From Pseudomonadota bacterium (GTDB lineage Bacteria; Pseudomonadota; Alphaproteobacteria; Caulobacterales; Aquidulcibacteraceae), in the NCBI GenBank assembly GCA_023461135.1, contig JAEWNX010000214.1, positions 1 through 13,451 on the forward strand: a DNA stretch of 13,451 nt, given 5' to 3'. This document shows positions 1 to 6,255 of the stretch, in pieces. Position 1 is the first letter of the stretch. Every line of letters begins with the position of its first letter. The translations under genes were made by a program, and so were the position numbers. The notes beneath the pieces were generated by a model that saw only the letters and a list, made by a program, of their open reading frames with translations, made no database searches and was not told the DNA's origin.

Positions 1-2013
1 GTCTTCGATGACGACGGCGTCAGCGACGAGATGGTGAACGCCTTGGGCTGTAATGTTTGTCCCGAGCACGGCTTTGCCTGCGGCCATCGCTTCGATCAGC
101 TTGATCTTCAGTCCCGAGCCCGTGACCAGCGGAGAGATGACCAGGCCCGCGTTGCGATAAAGCGGTCCCAGATCGGGAACGACGCCCGCGAACCTGACGC
201 CATCCGGAGCACCGCCGAAGGCGCGATTGACCGAACCGGCGACGACCAGCTTCGCGTCCGGCCGGCGCGCCCGGATCAGCGGCCAGGTGTCGGCGAAGAA
301 GCGCTCCAGGGCGGTGACGTTGGGCGGCGTGTTGCTGCCCACGAACAGGAGCGCATCGTCCTCGCCCGCTTGGGCGGCGGGGGCGATGTCCGCAGCGTGT
401 GGCGCGACGACGACATCGACGCCGGGCAGCGCGGCGCGCACCGCGTTCGCCTCCTCGTCCTGTATGGCGACCACCACGTCGGCCTGCGCCAGCAGCCGAA
501 ACTCCTGCTCGGCGGAAAGCTCATAGGCCTCGTCTGCTTTGGCCGCATCGCGGACACGCGCCGACATCAGGTCATGCATGACGACGAACCGCCGCGCTTG
601 CAGGGCGAGCGCGTAAGGCGCCAGCGGCGTCAGCCACCCGTAGTCGCACACTACAGCGCGCGCGCCCGGCGCTGCGTGGCGCGCAATGAAGAGTTGGTCG
701 GCGCGCGTCGCCGGCGCGTTCTGCGCGGGCGGTGCGGGCTTCGACCACCGCGCCGGCAGCCCGAGCTTGCCCAGCGCGGCCCCGAAAACAGCTCCGGCGG
801 ACGCAGCCCAAACGCGCCATGATTTGGCGAGCACGAGCCCGCCGACACGCACGCCGCCACGCACCAGATAGCGGTCAAACACAGCGGTTTCCGGCTTCAG
901 CCGCAGCAGCGCCCATCGGCCGAAAATCGCCGGCGATGCGCCGATATAGTCCACCCCATAACCCGCTTCTTTCAGCAATTTCGCGAGCGCCAGCAAATAG
1001 GCCGAACTTCCATTCGTCGCGCCGACAACGCGTTGACGCGACAGCACCGTGATCCGCGCCTGCTCGGTCGGGGGGCCCGGCGCCCGCGCCTTCGGCAGCC
1101 GCGCTGCGATGGGATCTTTCAGCAGGCGCAGTGCGCTCGGCCGTCTGGCGGCGATTGCAAGGGCGTCCCCTAGGTTGCGCGATTTGATCGCGGCCACCAA
1201 TTCAGTGAACGCCAGCGCATCGCCTCTGGCGGCCGCGCCAATTCTGATCTCTTCCGCCAGCGCGACGTCGCCGCCCGCATCGATCCGGGCATAGGCCGCG
1301 TCCATCGCCGCGATTGAGGCCGCGTCCAGCCGGTGCGAAATCGAATGCGCATGTTTGCGATAGAGATAGCCAAGCTCTGGATAGGTGCGCATGCGCGCGC
1401 CGGTCACCAACAGGCGTAGAATGAGATCGGAGTCCTCGCCGATCCGCAGCGTCTCATCGTAAACGGCGCCGAGAGAGCGTCGGAACACAGGCTTCAGATA
1501 CCCGAGCGCGCGCCGGCCGCGCAGCAATCGATTGCTGCGCTCATACTCCGCAGCGCTGATCCAGTGCGGGGCGCGCGCCATGGCGCCGCGCAGATGCGCA
1601 TGTGGCGCGCGCGAACCGTCTTCATAGAACACCAGTAAGTCATCGGCGGCGATATCGGCCCCGTCCGCTTCCGCGGTGCGGATAAGCCGCTCCAATCGCT
1701 CAGGATGAATGACATCGTCGTTGTCGACGGCGCCGATCCAGCGCCCGCGGGCGATCGCCAGCGCCCGGTTGCGCGCGGCGGCGGGGCCGGTGCGCGTGCG
1801 TTCGCTCTTGAGGAGAACCAGACGCGGATCGTCGCGCGCAGCCGCCCGCGCGATTTCGAGCGAAGCGTCGCTCGATCCATCGTCGCTGACGATCAGCTCA
1901 AGCGAGCGCTCGGTTTGCTGCAGCACCGAGCGCACGGCCTCGGCGATGTGCGCCGCGCCGTTCAGGTTGGCCATGATGACCGAAACCAGAGGTGTAGCCG
2001 TGCTTTCGTTCAT
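1..2013 (-). CDS. Two-domain glycosyltransferase (GT2 + GT4-like), partial at C-terminus
   Basis: The minus strand is open from the ATG at 2013 to the window edge, giving 671 residues with no stop; the C-terminus lies outside. Residues about 9-230 form a family 2 (GT-A) glycosyltransferase: the start VSVIMANLNGA, the nucleotide-binding SDDGSSD at 43-49, the metal-binding DNDD at 97-100 and the acidic GED at 192-194. A linker of about 90 residues follows. From residue 321 (ITVLSRQR) a GT-B fold begins, with FVGSNTPPN near 557 and a GT4-type donor-site motif, GSGLKIKLIEAMAAGK, at 632-647 including Glu641. Such proteins transfer sugars from nucleotide donors, usually to surface polysaccharide, lipopolysaccharide or protein glycans; the acceptor cannot be told from sequence. 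There is no signal peptide or membrane helix, so it is probably cytosolic. No in-frame start lies just upstream of 2013, and the ribosome site is weak. Confidence 0.88.
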   Translation of the reverse strand, partial: MNESTATPLVSVIMANLNGAAHIAEAVRSVLQQTERSLELIVSDDGSSDASLEIARAAARDDPRLVLLKSERTRTGPAAARNRALAIARGRWIGAVDNDDVIHPERLERLIRTAEADGADIAADDLLVFYEDGSRAPHAHLRGAMARAPHWISAAEYERSNRLLRGRRALGYLKPVFRRSLGAVYDETLRIGEDSDLILRLLVTGARMRTYPELGYLYRKHAHSISHRLDAASIAAMDAAYARIDAGGDVALAEEIRIGAAARGDALAFTELVAAIKSRNLGDALAIAARRPSALRLLKDPIAARLPKARAPGPPTEQARITVLSRQRVVGATNGSSAYLLALAKLLKEAGYGVDYIGASPAIFGRWALLRLKPETAVFDRYLVRGGVRVGGLVLAKSWRVWAASAGAVFGAALGKLGLPARWSKPAPPAQNAPATRADQLFIARHAAPGARAVVCDYGWLTPLAPYALALQARRFVVMHDLMSARVRDAAKADEAYELSAEQEFRLLAQADVVVAIQDEEANAVRAALPGVDVVVAPHAADIAPAAQAGEDDALLFVGSNTPPNVTALERFFADTWPLIRARRPDAKLVVAGSVNRAFGGAPDGVRFAGVVPDLGPLYRNAGLVISPLVTGSGLKIKLIEAMAAGKAVLGTNITAQGVHHLVADAVVIED

Positions 2014-2038
2014 CTTCGGCTCAGCATCGTTCCTGCAA

Positions 2039-2048
2039 GGAGCGCTCC
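2039..2048. promoter_or_regulatory. Perfect 10-bp palindrome between divergent genes (possible operator)
   Basis: GGAGCGCTCC reads identically on both strands and lies in the 88-base gap between the divergent glycosyltransferase and metallophosphatase genes, 26 bases from the glycosyltransferase start. A shared operator would fit the position. A 10-bp palindrome made mostly of G and C can arise by chance in such DNA, and no convincing -35/-10 pair flanks it, so the assignment is weak. Confidence 0.2.
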
Positions 2049-2101
2049 GCGCTTCACATGCCGGGAAGGGAACCGCGTTGCCAGTGTTTGCCCCCGGGCA
2101 T

Positions 2102-2911
2102 ATGCCAAATCCTATGGCATTGTTGCGGATGTTCGAGCGCGCGCCGCCGCCTGCCGCCCGATTTCTGGACGGCCGCGTCGGCTTCGCCGTCGGCGACATC
2201 CATGGCCGCGCCGACCTGTTAACCGAGATGATCGCCCTTCTGGAGGAACGCGCCGAAACGGAACACCGCGACGGCGGCGAGCCGATCGTTGTGTTCCTTG
2301 GCGACTACGTCGATCGCGGACCGAACAGTCCGGCGGTGATCGATCTGTTGCTGCAGGGCAGGCCGCACGGCTACCGGCGCCACTGCCTTAAAGGCAATCA
2401 CGAGCAGTCGATGCTCGAGTTTATGGATTCGCCGCTGGAGAACCGCGCCTGGGTGCTGCAAGGCGGCGCCGAGACGCTTGTCTCTTACGGCGTGCAGCCT
2501 CCGCCGTCGGTGGCCGCTGAAGACGACGATTGGCTCGGCGTCGCCGCCGCCTTGAAGGCTCGCGTGCCGCAAGCGCACCTCGATTTCCTGAACGGCCTCG
2601 AACGTTACGTCGCCTACGGCGACTATGCCTTCGTGCATGCGGGCGTCGATGCAGCGCGCACGCTCGAAGAGCAGACGGACGAGGATCTCTACTGGATCCG
2701 CGACCGCTTTATCGCCAGCAAGCGGCGTTTCTCGCACCGCGTCGTGCATGGCCACACCCCCGTGGACCGTCCCTACATCGACCAGCGCCGCATCGCTGTG
2801 GATACCGGCGCCTACGCTTCCGGCACGCTGACGGCCGCCCGGTTCGAGGGCGAGGGCGTGGCGTTCCTCTCGGTGACAGACCCCAATATGCGCATGGGCG
2901 CCCCGCGCTAA
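2102..2911 (+). CDS. Metallophosphatase, serine/threonine protein phosphatase / ApaH-like fold
   Basis: This 269-residue protein has the full dimetal phosphoesterase signature in order: GDIHGR at 31-36, GDYVDRG at 67-73, GNHE at 98-101, HAG at 179-181 and HGHTPV at 216-221, followed by DTGAY at 234-238. These supply the Asp, His and Asn ligands for two metal ions and the catalytic His of PPP-type enzymes. The family includes bacterial protein phosphatases and diadenosine tetraphosphatases; substrate cannot be assigned here. It is cytosolic, with no signal peptide. The reading frame stays open far upstream across the glycosyltransferase gene, so the start must be chosen. ATG 2102 is the first ATG in the gap between the genes but has a poor ribosome site. 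TTG 2078 has a GGGAAGGG stretch seven bases before it and would add eight residues. ATGs at 2114 and 2129 are also possible. It is divergent from the glycosyltransferase and does not overlap it. Confidence 0.9.
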   Translation: MPNPMALLRMFERAPPPAARFLDGRVGFAVGDIHGRADLLTEMIALLEERAETEHRDGGEPIVVFLGDYVDRGPNSPAVIDLLLQGRPHGYRRHCLKGNHEQSMLEFMDSPLENRAWVLQGGAETLVSYGVQPPPSVAAEDDDWLGVAAALKARVPQAHLDFLNGLERYVAYGDYAFVHAGVDAARTLEEQTDEDLYWIRDRFIASKRRFSHRVVHGHTPVDRPYIDQRRIAVDTGAYASGTLTAARFEGEGVAFLSVTDPNMRMGAPR

Positions 2912-2935
2912 GGGCCCCCGCGACGCCCGGCCCGC

Positions 2936-2962
2936 TTGTGAGCCCAGGCGGCGCAGTCTAAA
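2936..2962 (+). promoter_or_regulatory. Weak candidate promoter before the transhydrogenase gene run
   Basis: TTGTGA (2936-2941) and TCTAAA (2957-2962) are separated by only 15 bases in the 81-base gap before the subunit IV-like gene. The position suits a promoter for the whole run, but the spacing is short and the match moderate. No clear terminator for the metallophosphatase gene is seen in the same gap, so read-through from that gene is also possible. Confidence 0.2.
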
Positions 2963-2992
2963 CCGCCCCGAAAGTCAGCGAGGAGACCAGGA

Positions 2993-3295
2993 ATGGCGCA
3001 GGCCAGCGCACAGGGGCAGATGGATATTCGCGACCAGAAGGAAACCTTCCATGGGTTCCTGATGGCGACGGTCTGGACGTGCGGACACATCGCGCAAATG
3101 GTTGCGCTGCTGACGCTCGGATTTGCGATCGGTGCGGGCTTCTGGGCCGGTTTCGCCGCCTATGTGGTCATCGGCATCGCCATCGGCGTTCTGTTTCGCA
3201 TGTCCGGCGTCTATTGGGCCGCGCAGATCGTGCAATGGGTGCTCTTCGCCCTCGGCGGTCTGATCATCCCCGCTATCGCCGGCGCGATGGGCTGA
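2993..3295 (+). CDS. aa3-type cytochrome c oxidase subunit IV-like small membrane protein
   Basis: The 100-residue product opens with a short soluble part carrying MDIRDQKETFHGF (10-22), the hallmark of the bacterial aa3 oxidase subunit IV family, followed by a VW-containing helix. Hydrophobic stretches at about 31-49, 52-70 and 76-97 suggest two or three membrane helices, more than the single helix of the classic short family member. An AGGAG ribosome site (2981-2985) lies seven bases before the ATG. Its stop is four bases before the pntAA start. In many alphaproteobacteria, as far as I know, a gene annotated this way sits immediately ahead of pntAA rather than with oxidase genes. A role linked to transhydrogenase is therefore at least as likely as one in the oxidase, but this is inference. 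Family assignment rests on the N-terminal motif. Confidence 0.78.
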   Translation: MAQASAQGQMDIRDQKETFHGFLMATVWTCGHIAQMVALLTLGFAIGAGFWAGFAAYVVIGIAIGVLFRMSGVYWAAQIVQWVLFALGGLIIPAIAGAMG

Positions 3296-3299
3296 TCGG

Positions 3300-4436
3300 G
3301 TGCGGATCGCCGTTCTCAAGGAGAGCGCGCCGGGAGAGACGCGGGTCGCGGCTGTGCCGGAGACCGTGAAGAAGGCCATTGGCCTCGGCCATACCCTGAC
3401 CATCCAGGCAGGCGCAGGCGTCGGCGCCAGTTATCCGGACGATTTGTACAAGGCGGCCGGCGCTGAGGTCGCTGCCGACGGCGGGATCGGGGCGGCGGAT
3501 CTCGTCGTCAAAGTGCGCCGCCCGACGGACGCCGAGATCGGCGCGATGAGGCCGGGCGCCGGCTTTGCCGCCCTGCTCGAGCCTTACGGCGACAAAGCCG
3601 CGCTCGACGCGCTGGCGAAAGCGAAGGTCGAAGCGCTGGCGATGGAGTTCATCCCGCGCATCAGCCGCGCCCAGTCTATGGACGCGCTCTCATCGCAAGC
3701 GAACCTTGCCGGCTACCGCTCTGTGATCGAGGCGGCCACGCTCTACGGCCGCGCCTTCCCGATGATGATGACGGCGGCCGGGACAATCGCCGCGGCCAAG
3801 GTGTTCATCATGGGGGTCGGCGTCGCCGGTCTGCAGGCCATCGCGACCGCGCGCCGCCTCGGTGCGGTGGTCACCGCCACGGACGTTCGTCCGGCCACGA
3901 AAGAGCAAGTGGCCTCACTCGGCGCGAAGTTCGTCGCCGTAGAAGACGATGAATTCAAGCAGGCCGAAACCGCCGCCGGCTACGCCAAGCAAATGAGCGC
4001 GGAATATCAGGCCAAGCAAGCGCAGCTCGTCACCGAGCACATCGCCAAGCAGGACGTGGTGATCACCACCGCGCTGATCCCCGGACGCGCCGCCCCGGTG
4101 CTGGTCACCGAAGCGCAGGCCAAATCCATGCGCCCGGGTTCGGTGATTATCGATCTGGCCGTGGCGCAGGGCGGCAATTGCCCGCTCTCGAAACCCGATC
4201 AGGTCGTGGACGTTGGCGGCGTGAAGATCATGGGGTTCTCCAACCTGCCGGCCCGTTTGCCCGCGGATGCGTCGTCGCTCTACGCGCGCAACCTGCTCGC
4301 GCTCTTGCCTCTGCTCACGGATAAGGACTCCAAGGCGTACGCACCGGCCTGGGACGACGAGATCATCCAAGGCGCGATGCTGACGCGCGGCGGCGCGCTC
4401 GTTCATCCACACTTCGCGCCCAAGAGCGCCGCATGA
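3300..4436 (+). CDS. pntAA: NAD(P)+ transhydrogenase, subunit alpha part 1 (NAD(H)-binding domain I)
   Basis: The 378-residue product is the soluble domain I of the proton-translocating transhydrogenase, which transfers hydride between NADH and NADP+ using the proton gradient. It starts MRIAVLKE, typical of the alanine dehydrogenase/PntA N-terminal domain. The conserved loop RAQSMDALSSQANLAGYR spans 123-140. The Rossmann motif MGVGVAGLQA (171-180) is followed by TDVR at 194-197, whose Asp binds the adenosine ribose and favours NAD. TALIPGRAAP at 257-266 is also conserved. The length matches the split (alphaproteobacterial, Rhodospirillum-type) form in which domain I is a separate polypeptide. 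Translation begins at GTG 3300, four bases after the previous stop, with little ribosome-site sequence, suggesting coupling to the upstream gene. The end overlaps the next gene by four bases. Confidence 0.97.
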   Translation: MRIAVLKESAPGETRVAAVPETVKKAIGLGHTLTIQAGAGVGASYPDDLYKAAGAEVAADGGIGAADLVVKVRRPTDAEIGAMRPGAGFAALLEPYGDKAALDALAKAKVEALAMEFIPRISRAQSMDALSSQANLAGYRSVIEAATLYGRAFPMMMTAAGTIAAAKVFIMGVGVAGLQAIATARRLGAVVTATDVRPATKEQVASLGAKFVAVEDDEFKQAETAAGYAKQMSAEYQAKQAQLVTEHIAKQDVVITTALIPGRAAPVLVTEAQAKSMRPGSVIIDLAVAQGGNCPLSKPDQVVDVGGVKIMGFSNLPARLPADASSLYARNLLALLPLLTDKDSKAYAPAWDDEIIQGAMLTRGGALVHPHFAPKSAA

Positions 4437-4783
4437 ACGACCAGGATTTCGCCCGCCGCTATTACGAAGCCTGGAGCAAGCGCGACGTTAACGCGATCTG
4501 CGCGCTCTACGCGGATGACATCGAATTTTCGTCACCCTACATCGCCGCACTCGGCTTTGCGCCGGACGGCATCATTGTCGGCAAGGTGATGCTGCGCGCC
4601 TACGTCGAGCGCGCACTTGAGCGCGCGCCGAATCTCACCTTCAAGCCGGAAGGCCTATTCGTCGGCGCGCGCGGGCACACGCTGCTGTTCAGCACGCACC
4701 GCGGCGAGCGCATGGCCGAGACCCACGAGCTGGACCCCGCCGGCCTCATCGTCCGCGCCGACGCAACGTTCGAAACCACCTGA
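4433..4783 (+). CDS. NTF2/SnoaL-like small protein of unknown function
   Basis: This 116-residue protein begins inside the pntAA stop (ATGA, four-base overlap), so it is almost certainly translationally coupled to it. The opening FARRYYEAWSKRD, then ICALYADDIEFSSP at 22-35, a helix at about 51-64 and C-terminal beta strands with the HELD segment at 98-101 match the cone-shaped NTF2/SnoaL fold. That fold includes ketosteroid isomerase-like enzymes and many ligand-binding proteins. I see no specific catalytic set that would define a reaction. It has no signal peptide or membrane helix, so it should be cytosolic. Its place between pntAA and pntAB, where other organisms have no gene, suggests it is at least co-expressed with transhydrogenase. 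Whether it contacts the complex is unknown. Confidence 0.8.
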   Translation: MNDQDFARRYYEAWSKRDVNAICALYADDIEFSSPYIAALGFAPDGIIVGKVMLRAYVERALERAPNLTFKPEGLFVGARGHTLLFSTHRGERMAETHELDPAGLIVRADATFETT

Positions 4784-4787
4784 TCCT

Positions 4788-4807
4788 TGCAGCCTTGAAA
4801 TGCAGCC
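4788..4807. repeat. Short direct repeat TGCAGCC, period 13
   Basis: TGCAGCC occurs at 4788-4794 and again at 4801-4807, separated by TTGAAA, in the 86-base gap ahead of the small secreted protein gene. It could be a pair of half-sites for a regulator, but seven-base repeats are common by chance and no convincing -10 element follows. Confidence 0.2.
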
Positions 4808-4869
4808 AGGTCTGGGCAGCGCCAAAACGCGCCGCTAGGAGAAGCCTTCCTGTTTGGGCGAGGTGATCC

Positions 4870-5214
4870 TTGTTCCGACGCTGTCTTGCCGCCGCTTTGG
4901 TTCTCTCCGCGCTGACGGCAGCGCCTGCCGGCGCGCAAAGCCCCAGCGCCAGCCTGGCGCAGGACCTCAGCGCGTGCGCCGGCGCGGTCGCGGCTGTCGG
5001 CGATCTCGACGTGCTCACGCACCCGCGCGGCGCGAGCGGAGAATGGTCCGACGTGCTGACGCGCATCCTGGCGCGGCTCAACACCGAGCCGGGCGTCGAA
5101 GGCATGACTGGGCGCTACGCCGCGAGCGCCGCGCGCGCCTTCTGGTCCGAACAGCCGCGCGCCGAGCGGGAAGCGGCCGCCAACGCCTGCCGCGAACGTT
5201 TCGGCGGCGCATAA
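4870..5214 (+). CDS. Small secreted protein, unknown function
   Basis: The 114-residue product begins with a clear Sec signal peptide: two arginines after MF, a hydrophobic core LAAALVLSAL, and a likely cleavage after AGA at about residue 22-23. The mature part of about 91 residues is alanine-rich and predicted helical, with two cysteines (Cys36 near the start, Cys107 near the end) that could form a disulfide in the periplasm. The start is TTG at 4870: an in-frame TGA at 4864-4866 rules out a longer form, and a GAGGTGA ribosome site (4859-4865) lies four bases upstream. A later start would lose the signal peptide. I do not recognise a family. It sits between the NTF2-like gene and pntAB, so it is likely co-transcribed with the transhydrogenase genes, but nothing in it points to a function. 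Confidence 0.75.
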   Translation: MFRRCLAAALVLSALTAAPAGAQSPSASLAQDLSACAGAVAAVGDLDVLTHPRGASGEWSDVLTRILARLNTEPGVEGMTGRYAASAARAFWSEQPRAEREAAANACRERFGGA

Positions 5215-5235
5215 GCGCGAACCAACCCGTTTCTG

Positions 5236-5265
5236 TTGACCCGGCAGGCCAAGCGCAGCTTTAGT
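5236..5265 (+). promoter_or_regulatory. Candidate internal promoter before pntAB
   Basis: TTGACC (5236-5241) matches the -35 consensus at five of six positions. TTTAGT (5260-5265), 18 bases further on, matches the -10 consensus at four of six. Transcription would begin near 5272, leaving a leader of about 23 bases before the pntAB ATG. The site lies in the largest non-coding gap inside the pnt region after the one at 4784-4869. Confidence 0.42.
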
Positions 5266-5294
5266 CCTGGCGCGCTTTGAGTCCGCGAGGGATC

Positions 5295-5603
5295 ATGGAA
5301 GCTGTCGATCCGTTCGTCTTTTATCTCGCCATTTTCGTGCTGGCGATTTTCGTCGGCTATTACGTGGTCTGGTCCGTGACGCCGGCGCTGCACACGCCGC
5401 TCATGGCCGTCACCAACGCCATCTCCTCCGTCATCATCGTCGGTGCGTTGATCGCGGCCGCCGCGGGCGCTGACGCAGACGGCGGTTGGGTCGCCAAGGG
5501 CGCGGGCGGGCTCGCCGCCGGGCTCGCCGCCGTGAACATCTTCGGCGGCTTTCTCGTCACCCAGCGCATGCTTGCCATGTACAAGAAGAAAGAGCGCAAG
5601 TGA
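5295..5603 (+). CDS. pntAB: NAD(P)+ transhydrogenase, subunit alpha part 2 (membrane)
   Basis: This 102-residue membrane protein is the small part of transhydrogenase domain II, which with PntB forms the proton channel. Three helices are visible: about 8-28, 38-58 and 71-91. The family signature HTPLMAVTNAISS lies at 33-45, and the C-terminus ends in a basic MYKKKERK tail expected on the cytoplasmic side. ATG 5295 is preferred because it gives the usual PntAB length and has GAGGG (5287-5291) just upstream; a TTG at 5277 would add six residues that do not resemble the family. Helix three includes a duplicated GLAA encoded by a tandem 12-base repeat. It is 80 bases after the small secreted protein gene and 28 bases before the next gene. 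Confidence 0.95.
   Translation: MEAVDPFVFYLAIFVLAIFVGYYVVWSVTPALHTPLMAVTNAISSVIIVGALIAAAAGADADGGWVAKGAGGLAAGLAAVNIFGGFLVTQRMLAMYKKKERK
5508..5531 (+). repeat. Tandem 12-base duplication inside pntAB
   Basis: GGGCTCGCCGCC is present twice in a row (5508-5519 and 5520-5531), encoding GLAA-GLAA at the start of the third helix of PntAB. It is in frame and does not disrupt the gene. It could be a recent slippage event or just convergent codon choice in a small-residue helix. Confidence 0.5.
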
Positions 5604-5631
5604 GCCATCCCGGCCGAGCAGGGGCCGCGCG

Positions 5632-6246
5632 ATGACCTCCGCCGACTGGCGCGCCCTCATCGAAGCTTATCTCGATGGACGCCTCTCCGCAGAGGCGTTC
5701 ATGCGGCGCTTCATCGAAGCGTGGCAGAATTCGCGCGCCGCCATTCCGCCCGCCATCGCCAGTTTCCAGCCGCACGTCGAAGCGTTCGAAGCGCAGGTGG
5801 CCGAGGAACGCGAAGAGGGCGCCGTCAACGACGACGAACTGCGTCAGGCCGCGCAGCGCGCGCTCTCCAATCTTGGCGAAGATACGCCGGTCTCGCCCCA
5901 CACCTTCGACCGCACGCGCGCCCGCGAGGACATGCGGCGCTTCGAAATTCACGTGAAGCGCCTCGCGGGCCTGGGCTGCTTGATCGCTTTCATCTGGGTG
6001 GCGCTCTGTGTGCTGCAGATCAATTACGTGATCGAGTGGATCCACGCGAACGCCATCCCGAACGTGTGGTTGTCGTCGCTCATCGGCTTTTTCCTCGCGT
6101 TCGTGCCCGTCATCGGCAACGTGCTCGCCTTTCTCGGCGCGACGCAGGAGGGCTGGCCCGTTTGGGTCGCTGCACTCATTTTCTTCGCCGCGCCGGCGGC
6201 GACACTCATCTCAGGCTGGACACGCTGGCGCCGTCACGGGCGATAA
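5632..6246 (+). CDS. Three-helix membrane protein of unknown function
   Basis: The 204-residue product has an N-terminal soluble part of about 110 residues, rich in charged residues and predicted helical. It opens ADWRALIEAYLDGRLSAEAF, which resembles the short helical starts of some self-immunity-like or regulatory proteins, but I would not assign a family. Three hydrophobic segments follow at about 111-131, 147-169 and 175-196, ending in a basic WRRHGR tail. ATG 5632 is chosen because AGGGG (5620-5624) lies seven bases before it; a longer frame to 5572 would overlap pntAB. It lies 28 bases after pntAB. Its TAA overlaps the AAGGGG ribosome site of pntB, so pntB translation is probably coupled to it. 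This location between the two membrane subunits of transhydrogenase is unusual and suggests an assembly or regulatory role, which is inference. Confidence 0.8.
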   Translation: MTSADWRALIEAYLDGRLSAEAFMRRFIEAWQNSRAAIPPAIASFQPHVEAFEAQVAEEREEGAVNDDELRQAAQRALSNLGEDTPVSPHTFDRTRAREDMRRFEIHVKRLAGLGCLIAFIWVALCVLQINYVIEWIHANAIPNVWLSSLIGFFLAFVPVIGNVLAFLGATQEGWPVWVAALIFFAAPAATLISGWTRWRRHGR

Positions 6247-6255
6247 GGGGCTTTC

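Noticed and set aside
1709..2101. N-terminal extension of the metallophosphatase by 131 residues
   Set aside because: The extension runs antisense through the conserved GT2 domain of the glycosyltransferase and is Arg/Ser/Ala-rich without family similarity. The phosphatase motifs start only after 2102.
4854..5264. Alternative plus-strand frame over the secreted protein gene
   Set aside because: It is extremely arginine-rich with no domain, whereas the frame starting at 4870 gives a clean signal peptide, good ribosome site and normal composition.
5277..5294. TTG start adding six residues to PntAB
   Set aside because: ATG 5295 gives the usual family length and has its own GAGGG site; the added residues do not resemble the family.
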